DNA of 64,000 nt from Armillaria gallica (GCA_037576215.1 JBANDB010000004.1:2294001-2358000); one strand, 5' to 3'; positions 47,580 through 59,246 are shown, numbered from the stretch's first letter. The notes: generated from the sequence alone by a model not told the origin. Numbers and translations are program-made.

Positions 47580-48765
47580 TATGTTCGTTCTGAATCTCAT
47601 TTTGATCTTCCGTCTGAATGATTCCAGGGACTCGACTTATTCTTTTGATGGTCCTGAGGGTATGGGGTACGCGTTCCAACACGTTCTGCCTCGATCTCGG
47701 CCCTTATTTTGTCAGATTTTCTTCCCCATACCCCTACGGAGGCTACGTCGGAGCAAGACGAGACGAGAGAAGGTACGGCTTGCCATCCCTTCTCGACTGG
47801 GGAAGGTTTCAATCTGATACCATTACCAGCGCATCACGGCGTTCAGCGGCACTTCAGGGCTTCAGGTGCATTTCTCCTTCCTACTGATTCTTCTCTCTAA
47901 CGTCTATGGAAGTCCATCTCCAAACAGGGATTCAAATGCCAGTTCTGCCATGTATGCTTCAGAGGCTGGTATCGTTTCCAACTTGTCTGCTCAGTGCGTA
48001 TATTGTATTCTTTTCCAGGACCATCGCTAATACCGCTTATGTGCTCAGCTCTTTTCTACCGCCGCCATTACATTCTTCAGCCAGGTAACTTTGAAGCTTG
48101 GTTTCAAGCATTGTGATACTTACTCGCGTTCCAGCACTCTAGACCCATCCAAGGTTGTTGGAGGACAGAATACGTCCAACAACGGTGGAGATTTTAGGTG
48201 TGACCTAATAGATTATGTGTCTGGGAAACTCCTGACCGAATCGCTGCAGTTTCTACAGTACCAACATCCCGAACACACCTGGAACTTTTCCGTGGGCCCA
48301 GCCAATGTAAGTCGTTCACATAGTATTCACCGCATGATGCCAATGTCACTTTCAAGGCCTGGTGGGTATGAGCAAATCATTCTCTCTCGTGGACACGTCT
48401 CCGACTGGGAAGAAGGGTTGACTCTCGATGCAAGATACAACTTCTGCTATCAGCGCAAAATCGAGCCTGTTCGCCTCAAGTGCCCGCTATGCGCTCAAGA
48501 CATATTGGGCTGTAACATCCGCCAGCATCTGAAGGAAACCCATCGTGGCTACTGTCAGAAAGATAGCGAAAAAGTGAAATGTTTCGAATGCGGACCGTTG
48601 GCGCGCCCGATGAACGCGAAGTCTTATCCGGATCATGTCCGCGAGAGACACTGCCGTCTTTCCGTTCTTTGTCCCTACTGTGGAGAGGAATTCACCCGAG
48701 GAGAGAGTGTGACGCGACACTGCATTACCGTTTGTAAAACGCTCATTCCATATCGACGCCAGTAG
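47580..48765 (+). CDS. B1: three-finger Cys/His-rich protein gene
   Basis: Upstream, a 49-nt intron-like segment (GTATGT...TTCCAG, 47581-47629) resembles the first intron of A1. A body exon contains SNNGGDFRCDLIDYVSGKLL (about 48170-48235) and ends at GTAAGT (48307). After TTTCAAG (48356) the finger exon 48357-48765 reads PGGYE, GLTLDARYNFCYQR, finger 1 CPLCA-x10-H-x4-H, finger 2 CFECG...SYPDH-x4-H, finger 3 CPYCG...TRH-x4-C, and ends PYRRQ-stop. There is no extra last exon, unlike the A type. The order of motifs matches A3 throughout, so A and B are one family. Frames of the upstream exons do not join unambiguously. Confidence 0.6.
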
Positions 48766-49789
48766 ACTGCCAGGTTTGTAAGTCTTGTATCTGTGTCAAT
48801 ATTCGTCACTAATGGTTTGGTAGTTTCTCTTCGACTGCATGCTTCTGCGCGTTCCATTTCAGCATTCCACCCTAACGTGAACTGGGGTCCCTCTTTACAG
48901 TGTTTTGTTAACGACTTACCATATCTACCCATGAGGTGTTCAACCAGGTTCTCTAATTCGGTGGTATCTAGTAGACAGACGCTAAATACACGTCTGCGGA
49001 TGTAGTTTAAATTGGTATCTCCGCTCTGCATTCTTCTCTAATCTCTTTTTGGGCCTGGCGCCCATCTCAAGTTGTCGTAATTAGTTATCTTTGTTTCCAT
49101 GATATTCATCGTCTTTTTAAGAATTGTAAGTCGGCCATTTGATACTGACCTTGTTTACATGGGCGCTTTCGTCACTCCTAGTCCTGGATCGGGCCAAGAC
49201 CCAGCGACTTTCCACCCCCTCTATAAACTTCTACTAAGTACTAAGTAGAACTTCGTGGTATAAAAGTCGTTGAGCCTAGCACAAGTCAGGTTCAATAGAA
49301 TCTACACTAATCCTAGTAGACAAGATTGGTAAAAGATTGATCGAATAAAAGTTCGGCACTTCATAATTTATGATACGTACTTATATGTATGTTGAAATCT
49401 AATTCTAAGCTTATTTGACTGGTATGAAAATCACCTGCAAAACTTATGCAAAACACAGTGAGTACGTTGGATCGTTCAAGTTTCAGCCGAGGCGCTGATC
49501 CTGAGATACTAAGTAGTCTAAAGGTAAAAATTCTAAAAATCCGTCAGGGAAGAGAAGGAAGGATACTTACTTGCTATTCCTATGCAATGTCATCTTAGCA
49601 AAGTGTGTAGCTTGAAGTTGCGAAAATGGCCGGTACGAGCCCGAAGTTCAACTTGCAATTTAGGAACATCACTTAGCTGCACATGAAAAGGATAACTTCA
49701 ACGATTTGCCCAGCTACAATGGGCGTAATATAAGGTGAGCCACAGCCTAGGCCCTAGGCTTTAAGTAAACTGCAGAGCTAGCGCTCGAT
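48766..49789. other. No recognisable gene
   Basis: AT-rich spacer downstream of B1, only small ORFs. Confidence 0.4.
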
Positions 49790-50700
49790 CGGCCTGGACC
49801 GTACACTGTCCCTCCAGTGATCGAGTGGCTGTGCGACACCTTTATTTGTTCCTTTCCACCAGTCTGCGCCTCTCGCCGGTCTGTATTGTCCCTTTTTCAC
49901 GGGATCAAGTTATGTTCTCCTCGTTATAACTGATAATCGATAAAACATTGATTGTAGATCTTTTAGCACGTTTGGCGGCCCCGAGTTGGCCCTGAGAACC
50001 CCATATAGCCACCATTTGACCCCATCTCGCACATAAGCGCTAAGCCTATGCGACAGATGACGACCCATTACAAACACTACTTACTAGAATGACACCGGGC
50101 CTGGCCGGCCTATGACACCCATTCCCCGTCACGCGTCACTGCCCGCCATTGTCCAAAAAACCGGTACAATTACCCCATCCCCTACCCAGCATGCCCCACA
50201 TCGACATCGGGGCCAATCGCCTGCGCACAGTGAATCTGCACACACCAACGACTACGGATGCTGTGTAGGATTGTAGATTGAATACCATCTGTAAGGATGA
50301 GCATAAAATGACCAGGACAACGACAACGATCAACGGGACAATGGCGACAATGTCAGGAGGGCCGGAGAGGCTTCGTGGATGAAGGAGAGCCATTGCAGCT
50401 GATATGGAATGGATGCTGTGGAACCGGACATGCTGTGGAGGGTACAGGAGGATGGAAGGGTACGAGCGGGAGGGTGAGATCGGTCCTCCGACATTCGACA
50501 TTGACAGCGACGACGTCCATCCGGGCATCAATTCTCCTCTCCAATACGCGATGGACAACCAAGGGGGCGATGCTGCGGGCATCGACGGCTCCGCGAATGC
50601 CACTCCGCCCGAAACCAACGTCGTCACTTACTGCCGTCCACTCTTCCTGCACACTTTATGCATCTTACTTACTGGCTGCGTCATTCTTTTAAGACTGTAG
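49790..50700. repeat. Degraded repeat related to 31.35-32.15 kb
   Basis: Shares 'gatcgagtggctgtgc'-like and 'cgacatcggggcc' words and a GAC/ACA-rich tract with the 31 kb repeat. ORFs on both strands overlap each other and are not credible genes. Confidence 0.35.
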
Positions 50701-51422
50701 AGGTTCACCCGGAGTAAAAGTGTTATAATTGTCAGGGATGAATTTCTTTTCGCAATGATACTGCAAACTTACGGTGTCCTAGTATGTCGACCCATTTTAG
50801 GCGCACAGAATTTTTTTGGACTAAGTAATGCAATAGTAGACTGTCGGTGTCCGCCCAAGATCCCGTATTATTATCCAGGGATACCCAGCATATAAGCTCC
50901 ATCAATAGGTTGATATCATCTGTCTACGAGAGACTAGCCAATGCCTACTCGACTTCAAATACCCGGCGCACCTTCGAAGCATGTGCTTGTAGACTTTGAC
51001 CCATATATGGGCGTGCTCTGCAGATTTAGGAAGCTCGTATATTACTAACATTGATACAATGATAGCGGAGGAGATGACAAAGAGCTATAACTGAAGTAAC
51101 AAATAGTAACGACGGTGGTAAAACGATGAACGAAGACTAAATTTAAAAGGACTGATACGGGATTGGAAAAATGAAACGAGGACTTCTGATTACGCTTAGA
51201 TATGTCGTTGAACAGGTAACGAATAGAAACAGAGAGAAAGGGTTGAACATAGTTATATGTAACACTCAGAGGGTGAGGAACATCGTGGCCGCGTCGTGAG
51301 CATCGGCATGAAGTCATGGAAACTGACGTGTAGAACAGCGTGTGCTCACTGAAGAAAATCTACGAGGAACTTTATTATCACCCATAGCTCAAATAAAACT
51401 CATGTCAGACAAACCTGGCTGT
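50701..51422. other. No recognisable gene
   Basis: Spacer downstream (3') of B2; nothing supported. Confidence 0.4.
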
Positions 51423-52110
51423 CTACTGACGTCGATACGGAGTGAGCGTTTTACAAACGGTAATGCAGTGTCGCGTCACACTCTCTCCTCGGGTGAATTC
51501 CTCTCCACAGTAGGGACAAAGAACGGAAGGATGGCAGTGTCTCTCGCGGACATGATCCGGATAAGACTTCGCGTTCATCGGGCGCGCCAACGATTTGCAT
51601 TCGAAACATTTCACCTTTTCGTGATCTTTCTGACAGTAGCCACGATGGTTTTCCTTCAGATGCTGGCGGATGTTACAGCCCAATATGTCTTGAGCGCATA
51701 GCGGGCACTTGAGGTAAACAGACTCGACTTTGCGCTGATAGCAGAAGTTGTATCTTGCATCGAGAGTCAACCCTTTTCCCCACTGGCCGGAGACGTTTCC
51801 ATGGGAGAGGGTGATTGGCTCATACCCATCAGGCCTTGAAAGTGATATTGGCATTATGCGGCGGAAACTAAGTGAATGACTTACATCGGACTGCACTTAA
51901 TGGGTGTTGATTGGGGCTCTATTGGCCAATACTGAGCAATCCTGGAGATGGCATTAGCATATAATGCCCCAGATACATAGCAGGACTTGCAACGGTGTAG
52001 GAGTCGGAGAATTTGTCAAAGCACCGGCAATGGAAAACGTACTGTAGATGCCCTGTGAGGAGCCGTCCCAGTAACATAGTCTATTAAGTCGCACCTGAAA
52101 TCAAGTGTTG
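51423..52110 (-). CDS. B2: three-finger gene, inverted near-copy of B1
   Basis: Finger exon 51834-51423 on the minus strand, after a TTTCAAG acceptor, reads PDGYE, GKGLTLDARYNFCYQR, then the same three fingers as B1 with few changes (CPLCA, CFECK, CPYCG) and PYRRQ-stop. An upstream block (52110-52075) keeps DFRCDLIDYV, but a one-base change shifts the frame just after it relative to B1. So the upstream part may be damaged although the finger exon is intact. Confidence 0.55.
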
Positions 52111-52216
52111 GAGGAGGCGTTTGTGCCATGGATACGAGGGTCGATAGGCAGTGAAAGAGCCTTTACTACAGCTCTTCTATATTCTCTCCTTCACGTCTCA
52201 AAGTGCAGTTGCGAGA

Positions 52217-52326
52217 GCAGCACATTGTGGCTCGGCCAGACCTTGGAACGGAGGACAGAGTCACTCTGTAACTTCTAGTTGATTGACGGAGCGTCCCAGT
52301 GCCCAATGTGCGGAAGTAGTACATTG
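52217..52326. promoter_or_regulatory. Paired GCACATTG dyads upstream of B2
   Basis: A half-site GCAGCACATTGTGG (52217-52230) and a dyad CAATGTGC-GGAAGTA-GTACATTG (52304-52326), about 91 bp apart. They lie about 100-220 bp beyond the conserved upstream block of B2 and are followed on the plus strand by an ATG at 52695 (MFNLVHLCF) that has a counterpart near B3, so they could serve a divergent promoter. Confidence 0.5.
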
Positions 52327-54195
52327 CGCCTCTGAAGTGAATTGTAGGCGCTTGAGTTTGAGACTCGTCAAGCGAGGCTGGCTTTGGATCAAAGGCGTTA
52401 TGGTTAGTTGACATAACTGTATAGGGAGGAATCGAGACGCAATGGAGACACATACGAGGGACCTAGAGAGAGCCAGCTGATACTCGTGCCACTGCAACGC
52501 TGAGGTACAATCCAAACTCTAAACAAGCGCATTCAAGCTCATCGTGGCTGACACCGGAGGCTTCAAAGACGATAACACGGGCCACGCCTGATAGATCTAC
52601 ACGGAATTGATCCAACCTATATGTGTAATTCGTCTCCCAACAACCATTGTGTCTCCAGAGCGGAGCCGCACACACACACACTGGTGCGTTATGTTTAACC
52701 TCGTGCATTTATGCTTTCAGCCGAAAGATGGAAGACAAGGTGAACGTACAAAAACGCTCTTACGTCATTTACGCCGTTCGGCGTTGAGTGATGAGAGACG
52801 CGACATGGAAACACAGTCCGTTCAATTTTCCGACGGTCAAAACAACGCCGGATATCCCGCCGTGTGAGGTTCTACGAGCGGAAGAGAGAAACCGTATCGT
52901 AATGCGATTCGAAGAAAGACGTCAATATTGCATGGAAGGCTGATGGTAGAGTCAGGAAAACGGGAAGATCATCGTTTAATGGGTCTACCAGAACCGCACC
53001 AAAGACGTAGTGACCAACTCAATCAAAATTCAGGCCTCACAAGATTTGGAGGCCTCGCGCCGATCGACAGCGGGCGGGCGAACATGGATCAATAGGTTGC
53101 TTGGGACAGTAGCAGAGCGGTTACGGTTGGAGGAATGGCAACGAGAACGCAGAGATAGATACCTAAAAGGTGGAGGAGGCCAGTTTTTGAGCAGGAGAAC
53201 TAGCAATGGTTCAACCTGTAGTTCTCCTTGTGCGAAGCAGATCAGAATCATGAGGCTGTATTAAGAACCACGTACCAATTTCCTTTGTTACTTATGAGAG
53301 ACATATCTCGATGCTCACAAAAAGTCCTTGCAAGCGCCAGAAGGCCCTTTGGGCGCATACTACCGTGTATTAGCTAGCGTCGCCGTCTCGATGAGTTCAG
53401 ACTGGTCCCTTATGAGATAGATAACGCAGGGTGAAATTACACCTCGCTGGTCTCGCGCGTTAAGATCCATCGGTGTCACTCTTACCGCTCAACGTTTTCC
53501 AAAAAAAACGAATGGCGACTCGGACCCAGAAGACCCACCAAGGATACTGTTCGCTCTTCCTGTTGGAGCTTTGGATTCGCCCATCCTGAAGATAATCTTT
53601 CTTCAATACCCTGACATATATTTGGGCTCTAGAGAGACGACATCTTAGAAATATGTGGCTTTGGAAATATACTTTAGTCACCTACTAAAACCACAATTGA
53701 CGCGAACAAACATTTAACAAAGTGGGGGATGCGACGTTTAATAACATCAATATCGTCTTTTTTTATCGGAGATTCGGTATGTGCCATCATCCGGCCGAGT
53801 AGTCTTGTAAACCACTGTACACTCAACGATGCGTACGAAGATAAACCGTTCAATGGATGTAGATGCTAGAATTTGATCAAGGGGCGGAGGTGCGAGCGCT
53901 ACTTGAAAAGGTGTGATTGCCGATCCGGCATTGCAGGCGCTCACGTCCCGAAATGGATGACGGACCGCGGTCGCCAATACTCAGGATTGTTAACAGGCCA
54001 TCGTATTCCACAGAAAGAAAATGATCTCGCAAGAAGTGATTTAGCCGCATGCTATGTAACCCCTATATTGTCGCGCTACTACCGTGCATTTAAGAGATAA
54101 GGGTGAAGGTAAAATCATAAAATAGAGTCGCATGCTGACGCTGACGAGTCTGCCAAAACCCTTCAAAGACAGCTTTACAACGCTGAATCAGTAGT
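52327..54195. other. Diverged duplicate of 55.2-55.7 kb; otherwise no recognisable gene
   Basis: 52570-53000 shares ordered words with 55450-55700: CCTCGTGCATTT / CCTCGTGCGTTT, 'gagacgcga', GACGTCAATAT and 'ggttctacgagc'. So the B2 and B3 loci were duplicated with more than 1 kb of 5' flank. The plus-strand ORFs here have no recognised motif. 53000-54195 holds nothing supported. Confidence 0.4.
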
Positions 54196-54890
54196 CTACC
54201 CCCGTCTATATGGAGTGAGCCCTGGACAAGAGTCGATGTAGTGCCTCGTCATGTCATCCTTAGGGGTGAATTCGGTGTCACAGTAGGCGCAACGACGAGT
54301 AGAAACACCGCAATGTGTCCTGAGGACATGGTCCACATATATCCCAACATCCATGTCGTCCATTGTACATGCAGGACATGCCACCTTGAGGTATTTACCG
54401 TCCTGGGAGAAACCAGGGTGATTGACCTTCAAATGTTTACGGATTTCATACCCGTAGATAGCCTTAGTGCAGGGGGGGAGGGGACATTGGAGTCGAAAGT
54501 CTTTGGTAGGTCTGCGCTCATAGCAGAAGCGATAGCTGGCGTCAAGAGTCAATGTTGTTGCCCAATCGTCAGGGAGCACTGAAAGGAGTTTGGCTACCCG
54601 ATACCCGACAGGCCTTAAAGTAACATGAGTTGTCATGGATTATGCCTCAAATACACTGGTACTGACACTGGCTTCGGCTTCATAAAGGTGAAAGCATTCC
54701 GAACCCCGGATGGAGAGGAACTAGAGAGGTTCTGTTACGAGCTGCATAATACAATCTATCAGATCTCACCTAGCTGATGTAACGGCTCTTCCACCATCGT
54801 TGGAAGTATGCCAACCTTGAGCGATGCTGTATGCACGAGAAGTGCTATTGGTCGGTAAGATCAGGTAGCATGAAGGAATGTTTTAAAACA
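54196..54890 (-). CDS. B3: three-finger Cys/His-rich protein gene (diverged copy)
   Basis: ORF from ATG 54636 to stop 54196: MTTHVTLRPVGYRVAKLLS, WATTLTLDASYRFCYER, finger 1 CPLPPC...IRKHLKVNH (C-x4-C as in the A type), finger 2 CPAC...YVDHVLRTH, finger 3 CAYCD...TRHYIDSC, end TPYRRG. Upstream on the same strand (54810-54740) a block reading TSNDGGRA...DLID matches the SNNGGDFRCDLID block of B1, with an in-frame stop where Cys is expected. The finger ORF can stand alone from its own ATG (146 aa). Confidence 0.55.
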
Positions 54891-55049
54891 TACGTACGCG
54901 TTGGAATGGTCGCTCTGGAACGACATGATGACAGGAGATACGCTCAAAGACAGCTAAGGGTAGTCAGGCGAAAAGTCGGTCAATGCTCGAGGTTTCGCTG
55001 TGGCTCCTTTTCTTCATCTTTCGCGTCTCAAAGTGCAGTCTTGAAGCAC

Positions 55050-55217
55050 CAATGTGCGCGAGCAGCACATTGCGCCTCTGAGATGGGCCGTGCGGAGGCG
55101 CAAATCGAAGACAGCTTTCGAGTTTCGCAAAGCTGCAACGATCCATTGAGCGGCCAGGGCACAGTCGTCCTGCATTTTACAGTGTATCCGAGCGCCCCAG
55201 TGTGCGGAAGTAGCACA
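55050..55217. promoter_or_regulatory. Paired dyads upstream of B3
   Basis: CAATGTGC-GCGAGCA-GCACATTG (55050-55072, perfect 8-base arms) and TGTGC-GGAAGTA-GCACA (55201-55217), 148 bp apart. They are followed on the plus strand by a TATA-like TATATAAG (about 55430) and an ATG near 55466 (MSSLVRF). B3 itself is divergent, on the minus strand. Confidence 0.6.
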
Positions 55218-57439
55218 TCGTGTCTCTGAAGTTAATTATAGAGTAGCAAGCCGGAACCTTTCAGCCTCGCAAAGCGGCCAGACCTTCGAACGGATCCGAT
55301 CATGAGGTCGACTGATTTAGACGATTGCCTGCTAAGTTGCGGCGATTCCGAATATAGCTGTTCCCATGATCGTTCTAAAGCCGGAGCCATTTACGACTCC
55401 TGCCGCTGAATTAGATAGGCTGTATATAAGTCGGCTTCCAAGTGTCTCCAGCCGCACAATACGGTATGTCTAGCCTCGTGCGTTTTTAGGTTAGAATTAC
55501 ATCACCGTTAAGCGCTGAGCCTCAAGAAATCAGAGACGCGAAACCGAACCATGCATTTCGATGGTTCGAACCACGTCAATATTTCCCGCAGTGTTTGGTT
55601 CTACGAGCCGACGAGAAAAACCAGTCGAAAAGCGACGTCAATATGACAGGAAGCGGCAAGCGGTGGTCGCGAAGATCCACTGAAAGATGGTGGGAGCCGG
55701 TTTTAGAGCTGTCACTATGTCATCCTATTAGGTAGGGGTATGACGACTTCTCGGCGTCGCTGACGTCGCAATAGAAATGGTGAGCATTGTGATGGTGTAT
55801 ATAGCTGACGATAGCAGGATTCTCGACCCGGAAGACGTATTCGATTTTTATCGAACCAGCGAGCGGTACTTCACCATCATTAATGTTGGTGGCGGACTGC
55901 TGCTGATGCATGCCTGGTGCAAGGACAAGGGCATCAGACGTTCCCGTGAGAGCGATCCTCACTGCGACAGTGGAAAGGTCGGCGAGAGCGATGAGCCCCG
56001 CAGATTCGAGGGTGATATGATCGCGGATTGAGGAAATGAACATGACGAGCAGTTAAGACGAAGACTGGAGCAGTGAGGGGGATTTGAAGGGAGCCAAGCA
56101 GTTGATGTTGTACTATTGATGGATGGCGAAGGGAATGTGGAACGGGCAAACCAGCGCGTGTGCGGTGTGCGGTTAACGTCGTAATATGTGCTAGATCCCC
56201 CAAAATTGATTTCACCGTTAGTTCTGCCATCAGCCGCACAATGGTAGGCTCTGAAACGCTCAGGAATGATCACAGAAGAACGGCGACAAACTGTGTGCGA
56301 CACCATCAGATTCCGTGAGACTGCTCTATCATCGACAGATCAATGTGAATATAGAAGCCGAGCGCCTAATGTGCCATCAAGCTGTTGTAGGCGGGTGGAT
56401 TTTGCAACATAGCAGTGCCTGAATAAGTTCCGGATGACTTTGTGACATTGCTGGCAGTGCTGCTCCTGCAACAAATGGACCCAACGTTTTTCCCGTTCGA
56501 ATGATGACAGTCTCTCGATACTAGACAAGGTGAATACGGAAGGAGTAGCTGAAGGCAAGTCCTATTGCTGCGTCACATGAGCTTGTTATATGAAACAGGC
56601 GTCGAGGTCATTACCTCGTTCATCCTCCCACAATGCATCAATGAAGTATCATAGCACACAATGAAGAAGCTGGCCCGTAACGCGTAATGGTCGACCGATA
56701 TCGTTGTCACCCCATTAAGTGATGAAGCGGATGCATATGCGTATGGATGACGAAGGCTCTTGCCGGTGCTATATGCACTAGCGGGATTGGACAGGCGCTC
56801 TTGCTTGATATCGGTCCGCTAGCACGATAGTGTCGGTCTTGCTGTTGTTTTGAGGGAAGAACAAGGCCTCTGCTTCGCTCGCAAGGTATATTCTCCTTCC
56901 GTCGCCGTCGTTTCCCCAGCGCAGCCGCTCACCGTTCCACCTCTCCCTTTGCCTATCCTCTACTGCTCAGCCCCATCCTCGGGCCTCGTACGCTCTATAT
57001 CTGCCTAACAAGCCTCATTCGCCCTACCATCATCATCGTCGTTGGCGTTGGCGAGTTCCCGACTACGTTGCTGTTCCAAATGTCGATTAATTTCGATTGT
57101 CTTTGGCGCCAATTAGAAAGTGGTTGCCGAGGGAATGGGGCGTATTGGTATGCACCGACAGCGGGGCTGGTTGTGGACGACAGTGAGCGTAATCGCCGTT
57201 GGTTTCCGGTCATAAACCGGACAAGGCCCCGAAAAGGAACGCCGTATTATCTCATGGTCTACGTTGCGTGGATGATCTATCACTCATTAGAACTGACGGC
57301 TGACCTGTCTGGCGCCAAACACGGCGCTTTTTCGTAGCGCTTGTGACTGGATTCATTCAATAGAAGTGGCGACATGTTTCAAACGAGCTAGTTTGGGTCA
57401 CCTTTCGTCCGGTTCCCGATGGATGCAGGCAAGCAGGCT
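55218..57439. other. No recognisable gene
   Basis: 55.2-55.7 kb is the duplicate of 52.57-53.0 kb. The rest holds overlapping small ORFs on both strands without motif support. Confidence 0.35.
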
Positions 57440-57461
57440 CCGAAGTATATAAGTACTTCGG
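57440..57461 (+). promoter_or_regulatory. TATA box inside a perfect palindrome (HET promoter)
   Basis: CCGAAGTA-TATAAG-TACTTCGG: 8-base perfect arms flank the TATA core (57446-57453). It lies about 60 bp upstream of the HET start codon (57510), the expected place for a TATA box plus a short leader. Confidence 0.6.
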
Positions 57462-57509
57462 TTACAATCAACGATTTGACATCGCCCTTCTAGCCACTTC
57501 TGCAGGACA

Positions 57510-59246
57510 ATGGGCCAACCATGTTACTGTAATCCCAGATGCATTCTCAAGTCCTCACCTTGCATTGATAACTCTAATGTCCTAAGTCACTCAAGAAATG
57601 AAGAGAGGCGAGGTGAGACTCCTGAAGTCAGGATATCTGCATTCACAGAAATTGGAAAAGTAGAATCATTGATAAAGGTTCCATTGCAGCGGGTGTACTG
57701 TGGCAGAAAGCCTGTCATATCATCCTCCCTTGCAGATACTCCCTGCACTGAACTAGACTTTGATGGGCTCTTAAGGGAGCTCAACTCCACCCTCGGGACA
57801 TCATACACTCAGAACATTCCACCTCTATCCTCCCTGCTTGGTGACTGCATCACAAAGAAATATGACTTTGGTACTGCATATGCCCACTTCCGCTCTTTTT
57901 GGCATGATTTGGCTGCCATAGAAGACAAACTCTATACATGCAAGAAAAAAGACCAGGATATACGACAAAGAGCACTTGTTGGTAATAGGATTGTGGGAAC
58001 TCAAATCCCTCCTCGACGTGTTTGGGACCTATACAGTAATCGGGTGGTGCCTTGTTGGGTTATGAAAGACAAGCAGTGCCTGAAGCCAATATCTCATGCT
58101 TGGGTGGAGGAGAGGGATCAGGCTAATGTGTGGACACCCATCAATAGGCATGAATGGCCTGTGCCCATCCCAAAAGACACCAATCTGGATCTCATTCGAA
58201 TTGAGATGCTGAACCTAGGAGTTGAGTATGCATGGTTGGATGTTCTCTGTTTGAGACAGAAAGGTGGGCCAAGAGAGGATCTGCGTGTGGAAGAGTGGAA
58301 GCTGGATGTGGCCACCATTGGATATCTGTACCATGCAGCTGAGGTGGTGGTGTGGTACTTAAGTGGTCTGGGGCGGCCTTTGAGCTTGAAGCATGGTGAC
58401 TTGGACAGTGATCAGTGCTGGTTCAGACGGGCATGGACACTACAGGAGATAGGTGAAGATCGGATCATTGCTGGAGATACAGAAGATGGACCTCTGCATG
58501 CCAAGCCAATAGATGAGAAGGGGAATTATGAAAATGAGATGTTGACAAGATTTTACAAGCAGTTGGAGGCCTTGGATAATATCTCTCTTGATTCATATGA
58601 TCTGTTCTATATGCTAGCTCAGATGAAGAACCGAGTGTCAGCCAACCCTCTAGACAAAATCACTGGATTGGCATCTTGCCTTGAATCAACAAAAATGCCA
58701 GTGTACTATGAGGACCAGTCTGTTGAAAAGGCCTGGACAGCACTAGTGGACACTATCATTCCATGGTTTCGGGGGGATTTGTTCTTTCTATATCCTGAAC
58801 CAGGAGATGCATGCAAAACATGGAGACCATCATGGGATCAGGTTATCACAAAACCTCTGCCCACAAAGGACAGCTGTGGAACATGGGTTGGTTGGGATGA
58901 GGAAACAGATAAAGATTGGTGTGAAGGATACTGTATTGAAAAAGGAACTGTTGTAGGATTGAATGTGGGAAGTGCAAAAGGTGCTGATAGATATGGCAAG
59001 TTGACAGTTGATGTCTATGGAAAAAAACATGTATTTAATGTTACTGCAGCCCACAATTATCTGATTCCAGAAGGAACATACACAGTTATTAGTGCACATA
59101 CAACACTGGAGAATTGGGTTATTGGAAGAAGACTGCAAAACAATTGGTTTGAAAAAGTGTCTGTGCTTACATTACCCAACCAAGAGGAAAGAGAAAAGTT
59201 GAGGAACCTACAGATTATTACAGAGACTCTTAATTTTCTTGTATAA
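57510..59246 (+). CDS. HET-domain protein (heterokaryon incompatibility-like)
   Basis: Single open frame of 578 codons, ATG 57510. HET-type motifs: PISHAWVE (193-200), EYAWLDVLCLRQ (239-250), EEWKLDVATIGYLYHAAEVVVWYL (261-284), WFRRAWTLQE (304-313). N-terminal 110 residues and C-terminal 250 residues have no domain I recognise. In fungi HET domains execute non-self recognition and cell death after vegetative fusion; basidiomycetes carry many copies whose roles are mostly unproven. The intact ORF and its own palindromic TATA box suggest a live gene. A broken paralogue lies 14 kb upstream on the same strand. No signal peptide or membrane segment seen. Confidence 0.88.
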   Translation: MGQPCYCNPRCILKSSPCIDNSNVLSHSRNEERRGETPEVRISAFTEIGKVESLIKVPLQRVYCGRKPVISSSLADTPCTELDFDGLLRELNSTLGTSYTQNIPPLSSLLGDCITKKYDFGTAYAHFRSFWHDLAAIEDKLYTCKKKDQDIRQRALVGNRIVGTQIPPRRVWDLYSNRVVPCWVMKDKQCLKPISHAWVEERDQANVWTPINRHEWPVPIPKDTNLDLIRIEMLNLGVEYAWLDVLCLRQKGGPREDLRVEEWKLDVATIGYLYHAAEVVVWYLSGLGRPLSLKHGDLDSDQCWFRRAWTLQEIGEDRIIAGDTEDGPLHAKPIDEKGNYENEMLTRFYKQLEALDNISLDSYDLFYMLAQMKNRVSANPLDKITGLASCLESTKMPVYYEDQSVEKAWTALVDTIIPWFRGDLFFLYPEPGDACKTWRPSWDQVITKPLPTKDSCGTWVGWDEETDKDWCEGYCIEKGTVVGLNVGSAKGADRYGKLTVDVYGKKHVFNVTAAHNYLIPEGTYTVISAHTTLENWVIGRRLQNNWFEKVSVLTLPNQEEREKLRNLQIITETLNFLV

